Shown here: positions 40,656 to 50,334 of the stretch, one piece after another
Layout: every line of letters begins with the position of its first letter
Numbering within the stretch: the stretch's first letter is position 1
Made by a program: the position numbers and the translations under genes
Assembly (NCBI GenBank): GCA_030141605.1
Contig: JAQGDQ010000454.1
Coordinates: 124,001-188,000 of the forward strand
DNA length: 64,000 nucleotides
Reading direction: 5' to 3'
Source of the DNA: Tubiluchus corallicola
Taxonomy: Eukaryota > Priapulida > Priapulimorpha > Priapulimorphida > Tubiluchidae
Notes under the pieces: model-generated
Databases searched by the model: none
The model's input: only the letters and a program-made list of their open reading frames with translations
What the model was told of the DNA's origin: nothing

Positions 40656-40779
40656 TTTTCGCGACGTCCTGTCAGTGCTCGTTTATTTTTATTTTAATCT
40701 GAAAATAATTTATTTCGTAACTTCAGTAATAATACAGTTGCTGGAGAGAACAAAAGAGAGGCGAAGAGGTAGAAAACAG

Positions 40780-40782
40780 AAG

Positions 40783-40832
<50 letters not shown>

Positions 40833-40970
40833 AGACGAGAGAGATGGGAGGGAAAGAGAGACAGAGAAAAAGAGAGAGCGAAAGGCACAGAGAGGAGAAG
40901 GGAGGGAGGGAGGAAGAAAGAGAAACAGAGAGAGAGAGTGAGCAGCGAAACAGAGAGAGCGAGAGTTTTT
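40780..40970 (+). repeat. (GA)n-rich tract upstream of the GPCR
   Basis: Imperfect GA repeats on the + strand (TC on the GPCR sense strand), starting about 130 bases upstream of the GPCR start codon. Open frames over it on both strands (Arg/Glu-rich, Ser/Leu-rich) are artefacts. Confidence 0.93.
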
Positions 40971-41461
40971 TCTCGAATGACCGTACCCACACCTATCACA
41001 CAAAAAAGAACTTCAGATCTTTTGAGAAAACAGGACTCAGGGTAAACTCCAAAGTCTAAATAAGAAATGTAATTATTTAATACATTAAAATACTTTGAAA
41101 ATATTTAAAATATTTAATATATAAAAAATGTTTGAAAATCAAAAAATAAAATTAATTAACTTGATTAAGAAATACAATAATTTTGATATAATGTTATAAC
41201 TTACATTTTTATTGCCCAGCAAAAATTGCTCTATCTTTTGTAAAAATATTTGCTAAAAGATTTTTGAAATTCAGAAAAGTATGATTATAACAAAATGAGT
41301 TATTGAGAGTGAAAATGTCTCAACAGTTTATTGATAGAAACCGCGAGCAACGTCTTATATAAACATTTGTCTGTCTTTGCGTGCGCAGCAACATGAGACC
41401 CAAAATGTTTCTTTTCACATGTTAAGTTTTCTTATTCTGTTTAACGCTTGTGGCTGATTGT

Positions 41462-41979
41462 CAGTGGAGACTCGTAGCTAAAATTAGTGGGCGTGGTGTT
41501 TCAGAAAATTTTTAGCCATTGTTTTAATACTGACTAAAACAACACAAACATATGTAATTTTAATGTTGTAATTTGTAGTTGTAATTTTAAACAAACAATC
41601 ATGTGAAAGTTTATACATAAACTTCATAAAATCTTAAACAAAAATATTTTTTGCTTAATAACAGTCTGAATTGTCATAGTTCAAGCCTGATCCATTCACG
41701 GTAAGCACGTGACAACTGGCAACAAACTGTGTGAGCGACAGTACTTTCTCTACCTGGGCTCAGACATGCTGCATGTGCACAACAGCCAAACACCACGTTG
41801 CTGGAGAGCACTGTGCGTGGCTGTGAAGCAAACAGTACTACCCTCACGTGCTCTGGTCCCGTATAAGGAAAGAACAGTTACTAAAGAAAAAAGACTTATT
41901 ATGTTGAATATTATTGATAATATCGAGTGAATTTAGGGTGTACTGCAGTTCCACGGTTCCTATACACGAGCCGCCACTG
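41462..41979 (-). mobile_element. hAT-like MITE (CAGTGGCGG family) with perfect target duplication
   Basis: 518 bp from cagtggagactcgtag to acacgagccgccactg, flanked by the identical 8-mer ctgattgt on both sides. This fixes the family as hAT-type. Confidence 0.92.
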
Positions 41980-42246
41980 CTGATTGTTAAGCAAATGTGA
42001 TTTTGGCGATGAATAGATTGTTTGTTTGATGCAGGTAACTGAAAACCAATCCTTGTTAAACGTTTCCATTGACTGTGTGTTTCACTGAAGGGCAAATGAA
42101 TACAATGGCGCCGATCAACATGACACAAAAGTGGCAATGTTCATCAGTTTTTACGAATTTTGAAACAGATATTTCCGTGTGGTTCGTTCATTAGAAAGCT
42201 TGACTAATAACAATGGAGTATGTAATTTAGCTCTGACTGTTTTACA

Positions 42247-42706
42247 GTAGGTATCGGAATTCATCAAGGTGGAAAATTGTCTCCACTGTTATTCAACTTA
42301 TATTTTAAAAATCTTAGAGGTCAACATGCTAACTCAGGTGTGGGTTGTCATATTGCTGAAGCCCGCATTAATCACTTGATACACGCTGACGACTATGACT
42401 TCTAGCAAAAACCTCGGCAGGTTTGGAGACACTGCTAGATATTTTTTTATAAATTTGCTATCGAATGTGAATAAGACTAAACTTGTCACGTTTCGCCCTG
42501 CCTACATGCAGCAGTTTACTTTTGGGTCTATTGTTTTACAGTGTAAAAGATTTGTGCCTAGTAAAGAAGAAAAATTTCTGGGTTATTATTTTATCGGAAG
42601 ACAATGGAGATGATTTAGATATATTACGACAATGCTCAATTTACTGTGGCAGAGCAAATAAAGTAATAAAGTACTGCAAAAGTTTACTCGCTATTCAGTT
42701 AACATG
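42247..42706 (+). pseudogene. Decayed LINE reverse transcriptase fragment
   Basis: The + strand reads GIHQGGKLSPLLFNLYFKNL (the QG/SPLLFNLY block of RT), then HLIHADDYDF (catalytic ADD box, with His for the usual Tyr/Phe), then a stop. In a shifted frame it continues with KTKLVTFRP, EKFLGYYF and, in a third frame, DDLDILRQCSIYCGRANKV, the typical post-RT segment (D-x-DI-x-RQ...YxxxN). At least two frameshifts and one stop are present. It is a different lineage from the 26-kb LINE (opposite strand, different motifs). Confidence 0.8.
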
Positions 42707-42721
42707 AAGAGACAATTGTTT

Positions 42722-43130
42722 AGTGCAATAATTGTAACAGAACTACGTTAATATACAATTGCTTGGTATAGTCAGAGAAAAACTTACAAATATAGTTACA
42801 ATAATTGTAAGAGAACTACGTTAATACATTATTACTTGGTATAGTCAGAGAAAAACTTACAAATATAGTTACAATAATTGTAACAGAACTACGTTAATAC
42901 ATTATTACTTGGTATAGTCAGAGAAAAACTTGCAAATATAGTTACAATAATTGTAACAGAACTACGTTAATACACTATTACTTGGTATAGTCAGAGAGAA
43001 ACTTACAAATATAGTTACAATAATTGTAACAGAACCACGTTAATATACTATTACGAGGTATAGTCAGAGAAAAACTTACAAAAATAGTTACAATAATTGC
43101 ATCAGAACTGTGTTAATATAGTTACTAAAC
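42722..43130 (+). repeat. 73-bp minisatellite, about 5.5 copies
   Basis: The unit begins aattgtaacagaactacgtt and contains tattacttggtatagtcaga. Copies start at about 42730, 42803, 42876, 42949 and 43022, near-identical until the last one. It directly follows the RT fragment. Confidence 0.95.
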
Positions 43131-43495
43131 TACATGATACTTTAACAACCACAAAATAGTTGCTTTATTGTGGTCAAGAAGAAAAGCTTGTGAAACCATC
43201 ATGACACTTGGTAAAAAACCGATAAGTTATTAAGAAAAACAATTTATAGAAAAAACAGAGAACAGCAAAGATAAGGGGTCAATTTCTTTGTTATACAAGT
43301 TTATCGTCTTTATCCTTATTCGCAACTTTAAATGTTAAATTTAGTCTTACTTAACGAAAAAAACGAGTGACAATTTATAAATTTCCTCAAGTTTCGGTTT
43401 CAAACAAATTTTAAAAATATGGCTAATGCAGATACTTTGTGAAATCGTGATGTAGGCTTATTTAAACAACAAATAAAACAGCTAGTGCCCGTCTA
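43131..43495. other. Intergenic sequence
   Basis: No feature recognised. Confidence 0.5.
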
Positions 43496-43668
43496 GCTAG
43501 CGGATGGTGAAATGCAGGCGCTAGTGCCCGTCTAGCTAGCGAATGGTGAAATGCACGTGGCGGTGAAGAACTAGTGGCGCGAACGCGAAATTGCGTTTGT
43601 GTGGTAATTGTGCTTTCACGTAAGACATTTTTGAAAAAATAGCGCGTTTCCTTTCAATATTTTAAAGA
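43496..43668 (+). repeat. Fragment of TTAA-ended repeat with local duplication
   Basis: Matches 55260-55390. The segment gctagtgcccgtctagctag...atggtgaaatgca is present twice in tandem (43484-43514 and 43521-43551 regions). Confidence 0.75.
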
Positions 43669-44149
43669 GTTTATACGTCATTTTGTAAAATAAATCAATA
43701 TATTTTGAAATCTTCATCATTTGACTGAACACAAATATTAAGATTCAAAGATACTGTAACCCATTAATCTGGACTTCATCTCTTACCATCGATTCTATCG
43801 TCTTCCTCATTTATTCAAGATAAGCAGATTGTTTCCCGGAAAATGACGGAAAGTTCAATAAAAATCGCTTCAACTAGTCCAAGACTCGAAATTATTTCTA
43901 CCGCATTTCTTAGAGTAATGTCAACCAGGCGGAATAATTGAGTCTGTCTGTCGGATAAAGATGAGTACATTACGTACAAATGTGTGAGAATAGCTAACGT
44001 CTTCCTTTTGTTGCTACCGAGTGAAGAAAGCGTCACTGTTTCTTTACTTGCTACTTCATATAGGGCCAATTTGATGTTCTTTTAGGAAAATGTATGACTT
44101 GTATGCTCTGATATGGCGTTAACGTGGACGAATAACAATGCTATGTTTA

Positions 44150-44595
44150 CATAATTGCAGCAATGCTATGTTGATATAATTGCGATTTTGAATAGCGATG
44201 CTATGTTGATATAATTGCAATTTTAAATAGCGATACTATGTTGACGTAATTGCAATTTTGAATAGCGATGCTATGTTGATATAATTACAATTTTGAATAG
44301 CGATACTATGTTGACGTAATTGCAATTTTGAATAGCGATGCTATGTTGATATAATTACAATTTTGAATAGCGATACTATGTTGACGTAATTGCAATTTTG
44401 AATAGCGATACTATGTTGACGTAATTGCAATTTTGAATAGCGATGCTATGTTGATATAATTACAATTTTGAATAGCGATACTATGTTGACGTAATTGCAG
44501 TTTTGAATAGCGATGCTATGTTGATATAATTGCAATTTTGAATAGGGATGCTATGTTGACGTAATTGCAATTTTGCATAGCGATGCCATATTGCC
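44150..44595 (+). repeat. 35-bp minisatellite with alternating subtypes, about 12 copies
   Basis: The unit is gatgctatgttgatataatt followed by gcaattttgaatagc. Units of type gctatgttgatat/acaa and type actatgttgacgt/gcaa alternate over much of the array, giving a 70-bp higher-order period. Confidence 0.95.
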
Positions 44596-45489
44596 ATCAT
44601 CATCATCATCAGTGGGTGTCATTCTACAGCTGCAGTTGCATATATTGTATCAAATTTGTATATTTAATTGACTATTTTGCAGTTTAGTGAAGAAAATAAA
44701 TATAAAATAAATATTATATCTATATAATATATAAAATAATATATATATATATTAGATGCATATATATAATATTATACCTTATCATATCAAGAAAAATATA
44801 TATAAATACATATACAAGATTCGTAATATTTTATTTATCCATGGGGTGTTTAATCACATTCATTGTTAATATCAACACAGAGTTCGTGCACACAGTTCAA
44901 GTTTTTGAATCAAATCAAGTCTTAAAATTTTAAACAAAGTAGTACCGAAGTTTCATTGTCGGACAAAGTTAATGTCTGCAGGCCAAAAATTACCTAAAAA
45001 CATTGACCAATAAGGTCAATTTTGTTGCAGGTCGAAATCCACCAACGATAAGATGAAAACTGAATCAATTGGATGATAGACATAATAATCCGTTTATCCG
45101 TTTCACTAACTAGAGACTCCTAATCCCATTATTCCAGCACAGATCTTTACCTGGTACAGATTTTTTAACAAGGTCTTCAACCTGTGCAGATAGCATCTTA
45201 AAAGCTTATTGGGCAAATTTAAAAGGCATCACAAGTTTCTTTAAAACTAAATGATGATGGCGATAATCCGCCTACTTGTTATTTCCATGTATTTTTTTCT
45301 TTTGCTGTGCATTTTATTTACAATTGTCAAGTCTAATAAGTCTAAAGAAATTTAAAAAAGTCTAAAAAAGATTAAAGAAATGTAAAAGATGTTATAAGAC
45401 CAACAGCTCAAATAAGGTCAAAAACAAAATTATGATTTTTTACTTTTTACAATATGGATAAGATAGAATAAATCATTATATTACAGAAC
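44596..45489. other. Intergenic AT-rich sequence with TA tract
   Basis: An AT/TA-rich run at 44695-44810 (tatatatata and similar). The rest has no recognised content. Confidence 0.6.
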
Positions 45490-45872
45490 GAGCCTTTTCA
45501 CAGTTCTAGCGATTGATGATGACCGTGAGAAGGTCAAAGGTTAATTGTACCAGACAACGCGTTTGTGTACACTTGACAATGCCTTGCTATTTTAATAGTA
45601 ATTAAGAAAAGGGACGAATGCTAACTATAGAACCTTACGTAGTTCATTTTTTCTTGTTCCCAAGTAAGATCCTGCTAGTAAATCACTCTAAGCACAGACT
45701 AATGCGTAATTAAATAAAGTCAACGTAAAAAAACAACTGAAGTTACAGAACTGGGTCTTGCTTTACACACACATGTCACGTGACGGTTGTAGCTAAGACG
45801 CGTTATTGTGGTACACTTAGCCTTTGACATACAGCAGCTACTCGTGCGCACAACAAAACCGTGAAAATGCTT
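45490..45872 (+). mobile_element. CTTTTCAC-end MITE, full length
   Basis: About 383 bp from ccttttcacagttctagcg to acaaaaccgtgaaaatg. It is the best-preserved copy of this family in the window. Confidence 0.78.
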
Positions 45873-45982
45873 ATTAATGGGAAAACAAGTGATGTGCGTG
45901 TCAGAAATTAAATATCATTTAAGAATATAAACATAATGTAAGTATTGCGTTATAATTAAGAGAAATGCAGTAGAAATCCCTT

Positions 45983-46515
45983 TAAAGGAAAACCGGATGA
46001 TTGTTTAGACTCAATCTCATTTTAATTTACTGTCCGAAATATACGTTTTCTTGCCCATGAAAGTTAACAGTTGTTCCTTATATTTGAATAATTAGTTTAG
46101 AAAGTTAATTAACGGCAACCGAACCATGCTAATGCGGCGTCTTCACTTGCGCGTCAAGCTCGTTTGCATAGGTGTTACAGTACTGCTTAAACGCATGATG
46201 TCACGAAAAATGGGCTCTACATCATATGACGTCAGAAACTAACACTGCAGTTCATGATCATGGTTATCACGGTTACCGCCTTCTATTTGTCGGCCACGCG
46301 AATGTGACAAAAAGCCACCGTTGCCGATCTTAGTAGGTTCATTAAGCCGCGCGTAGCTTTGAAAGTTTAACGAAATTTGAGTATCCGAGGTAATTATTAT
46401 TTAATCCAAGCTTTGATTAAAAAAAAGCTATTGTAGTTTTCAATATTTTAGAGCATTCCTTATTCTGAACTAATGTTTACACAATCATCCGGTCTCCTTT
46501 TAAGAAAAAAACTAG
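45983..46515 (+). mobile_element. TTAA-type MITE with AAAACCGGATGATTGT ends (left arm)
   Basis: The left end tttaaaggaaaaccggatga and the right end tcatccggtctccttttaa are inverted repeats. The interior matches the reverse of 47488-48027. There is no ORF. TTAA at the ends suggests a piggyBac-like target, which is an inference. Confidence 0.78.
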
Positions 46516-47487
46516 TGGTGCTAAAAAGAAGAACTGTCGAATGCTTGTTGAAATATAATGTGAAAAGAAAAATTTGACCAGTTAAATAAAAACATCCTAC
46601 ATGAATTAATTAGCAACATTTCAAGTAACTGGCTTAATCGTCAACAAACTTGAGAATTTTTTCATCTACTTAATATACCAATAGCCCAAAACAGTGTATG
46701 TTTTTAATTAAACTAACACTGATTGTCTGTCTTTTTTATTATGATGGCCAATGTTTTTAAAAAAGCAAAATGAAGATTATACTACATCTATTACTACATA
46801 GTTTGATTGCATCTACAATCACAACAGAGTATCGTATTGGTATATCACTATCGTATATAACGTATTGGTATATCACTTACTGCTCTCATTTCTGGCAAGC
46901 ACAATGTTTATTATGTTATCATCTATCTTTAGTAAGTTATTTAATTCGAAACAGTTGAAAATGTAGCAACTCTTTATACTCTGTATTGACTGTAATCAGA
47001 TTATATTTTTTGTAGGTGTAAAAAGTCTCGGTGCTGGTGACGAGTTACTCGAAACGTTGTTGACAATTTTGTGTGGATTTATATGAAGCGGCGTGTCAGA
47101 TTTTGTTGTCATGTATCGTTGGGACATAGCTTAATCTGATATACTGATATGAGCCAAAATAATCTTGACGCACTGACATTGAGGAATAGTATCTGCAAGA
47201 GCATTATTTTGTTTGCTTAGTTTTTTTAATTATGAAAAGAAATTTACATATACTCTTTCCAAAGTTGTGCAATCACTGCTAACTATTTGAAAAACATGGA
47301 GTCAATTAAATATGACAGTATAATTGCTGTTTAGTTCAGAGGGTTTACTATTAAAATGAGATCTTTGTGATAGCCTGCACTGGTAGTAAAAAAACATTAA
47401 AGGAAAACATGATGAGTTTTCATATACCACCTCATAAAATGTTTAATTCTATGTTTCAGGAGACTATCAAAGTGCTTAATTCTTAAG
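46516..47487. other. Spacer between inverted MITEs
   Basis: It holds a hammerhead-like motif (47034-47056) and, from about 47100, sequence related to the GRIP downstream flank at 24.0 kb. No gene. Confidence 0.5.
47034..47056 (+). ncRNA. Hammerhead-like core, degenerate
   Basis: CTGGTGA, a perfect 4-bp stem CGAG-TTA-CTCG, then AAACG (GAAAC when the stem G is shared). It differs from the hammerhead consensus CTGANGA at one core base (A to G), so it is probably inactive. Confidence 0.35.
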
Positions 47488-48027
47488 AGAAAACCGGATG
47501 ATTGTGTAAACATTAGAATAAATAATGCTCTAAAATATTAAAAACTACAATAGCATTTTTTAACCAAAGCTTACATTAAATAATAATTACCTCGGATACT
47601 CAAATTTTGTTAAACTTTCAAAGCTACTCGTGGCTCAGTGAATCTACTAAGATTTTCAACGGCGCCTTTTTGTCACATTCGCGTGACTGACAAATAGAAG
47701 GTGACACCGTGATAACCATGATCATGTACTGCTGTGTTAGTTTCTGACGTCATATGACGCAGAGCCCATTTTCGTGTTTAAGCAATACTGTAACTCTTCC
47801 GCAAACGTGCTTGACGCGCAAGGAAAGCTGCCTACCATTGCACAAACTGTTAGTTTCTGACGTATGCAATAGCAATAGCTGTGTTCGGTTGCTGTTAATT
47901 AACTTTCTAAGCTAATTATTCAAATATAAGAAACAATTGCTAACTTTTATAGGCAAGAAAACGTATATTTTGGGTAGAAAATTAAAATGGGATTGAGTCT
48001 AGACAATCATCCGGTTTTCCTTTAATA
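47488..48027 (-). mobile_element. TTAA-type MITE with AAAACCGGATGATTGT ends (right arm)
   Basis: A reverse-orientation copy of 45983-46515, starting cttaagagaaaaccggatg and ending caatcatccggttttccttt. Confidence 0.78.
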
Positions 48028-49774
48028 AATAATAATAATTAATTCTATGTTCTCTCACCTTGACGCTATTACAAATGTCTTTAAAAACCTGCAAATTTTA
48101 TACGCAGTTTAAAGAAATAGAGCACTTCTAAAATTATTATTTTGTTAAAAAAGACATGCGGTGGCAAATTAGTCTCTTATCTCACAGATATCTAAATCTA
48201 GATTTTACTGTTTCTTTCATTTTGTACTTTATATTTTCTTGGTGTGTTTGTTCTACTACACATATTGTATGAATATATGTAAGGTGGCAGCATCGTTGTA
48301 ACACTGTATTTTCACATGTATATATGAAAGGTCAGTGACTATGACATGACGACCCAGGCAAAGTTCCCAATGCCCTCTACATATATATATATAGTTACTA
48401 ATTTTGTAAGGGTTTACGAAGCAGTAGAGAAATCAAATAAGATAAAAATATAACGAGAAACCCCTCACTTCGGGCATGTTGTAATGCAGCTGGGGCAAGT
48501 TGAAACGGTGGTAATTGTTTCATTTGGCAAAATAAGAATTTTCACATTTCCAGTGACTGATGGTGATGGTGAAAAGGTCAAAGGTTAAATGTACCAGACA
48601 ATGCATTTGTGTTCACTTGACAACACCTCGCAGTAACAGTTACTTTTATAGTGTTGAGTCTTATTTATTTAAACTGTTAATTATACTGAATATCAATGTT
48701 AATATATTTTATATTATGAAATTATAATTTCATTTACATTCCATTTTGAGTTTTAGTGCTCATATAGACCACGATCGTATGTGTAAATGTTTCATATAGA
48801 AGACTTTTGCTATGCCAATTTTGTAGGTTAGCTTTTTATTATTATTTACAACATTTCGATACTTTGGGTACTACACTTCCCATATTATTATAATAATGGT
48901 GAGATATTTTTTGTAGCCCTAATTACTCGAGCTAATAATTTACTATAATTTATTATTTTATAGATTAAATGATGGTATTAAAAATTAAAAATCTTTTTTT
49001 TTCTATTTCACACTACGAGATTGTTAATTCAGATAAAATTAAAATGGTTAATGAAAATTACAAATTCATTTCATTAAAATCTGCAATACAAATGAGCGTC
49101 AAAAATACAGTGATATAAAGTAGCTACAAAAGGAACACATTTCGATAATAAAATAAAACATTAAAAATTAAATTGAGGAACCACAAAGACAACATAAAAA
49201 TGATATTCTTATGTTGAAACGTTTCAAATGAACCTCGGCTATCGTCAGTCTACATAACTGCCGTGACTTATAAAGCAATGTACTATTAAATACCTCAGAT
49301 AAATGACCATATGGGTTGGATTTTTGCTTTATAGGTCACAGCAGTTGTGCTGACTGATGACAAGCGAGGTTTGCTCGAAATGTTTCAAAAAAATGTTGAG
49401 ACTTTTTTCATTGTCCTTGGCATTTCTCTTCTTAGTAAATTTAAAATTCTCAACCAGCAAAAATTTGTTTAAAACTCCAATAACTTGAAGTAAATACAGA
49501 ATTCTTCACTTCAAAGTGTTCTTCATGTACAAGCGATTTCATTTACATTTCCTAACAAAATAGACGGAAGTTTAATTATTCTCATCTTCAAATTCTTTTG
49601 TGAAACGTGAGGCTAAATTAAAGGTGAAACGAATAACTGACATTGTTTGTGCTCACCCGCTGAAGTTAGACAATTTGGAGCTCGATGGATAATTAGTGGG
49701 TGACCACCAGAAAAACTAGTTCATTCTTAAGATTCATTAAGAAACTAAATATGTTTCCATAATCAGTTATAACG
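48028..49774. other. Flank of collagen-like gene 2, related to 25.5-28.0 kb
   Basis: Matches the GRIP downstream flank (see 24000-25890) and, at 48825-48920, the sequence just beyond the LINE (acttcccatattattataataat versus actttccatatcattataataat). A partial CTTTTCAC-end MITE lies at 48536-48640. No LINE is present here. No gene seen. Confidence 0.6.
49195..49430. mobile_element. Inverted pair of Penelope-type termini, second type
   Basis: The left arm ttgaaacgtttcaaatgaacctcggc and the right arm gaggtttgctcgaaatgtttc face each other across about 130 bases containing ataaagc/gctttatag complementary parts. The right arm has CTGATGA (49354-49360) and GAAAT; the left arm, reversed, has CTGACGA and GAAACG. 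Confidence 0.5.
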
Positions 49775-50334
49775 CTATCCTGTTTTTGCAGAACGCTGGT
49801 TATAAGAATGTGGAGTATAAACATATGGTTGATACTCCTTTGCGGTTTGCAGGAATGGATATTTTACTTCCTTAAATGACGTCACGGGTGGTTTTTGCTT
49901 CAGTTGTTGTTTTTGTTGTTGTGGCTGTTGTTGTTTCTGCTTCTGGTTCAAAACATTCTTGTAAACACGCCCTGGATATTCCTGGACATTGGTCTGGGAA
50001 GGATGTCTCAAAACGTTCTGCGTCAAAGGAACCTGTGTCTTTTGTAGCTGACCATGTTGTTGAGATTGCAGTTGCCTGAGTTGTTCGAAGTGATTAAACG
50101 CATTTCTGATCAGTGGTTGTTGCTGAACTGGGATATGTTCCCTGACGATATCGGGAATAATCCCCTCTCGGTCATCAATGTCCAGCTCTCCGTGTACATA
50201 GCGCTTCAACACATCCTGACCATCAAGCGGACGTGATTGATGGTGTCCATAGACTCCAGGAGATTGTTGGTCTTCGTTTTTCTTTTCATACTCATCTGGG
50301 TAGATATGAACCACATAAAGACGTGACGGATCAC
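49775..50334 (-). CDS. Collagen-like gene 2, last exon
   Basis: The acceptor is actgtag/GTGATCC. It encodes [82 protein letters not shown] and a shorter Gln-rich region, ending YNQRSAKTG and stop. It lacks about 22 residues relative to gene 1, mainly in the His/Pro/Tyr segments. Confidence 0.9.

Noticed and set aside
40694-41059. Arg/Glu-rich and Ser/Leu-rich frames
   Set aside because: By-products of the (GA)n tract upstream of the GPCR.
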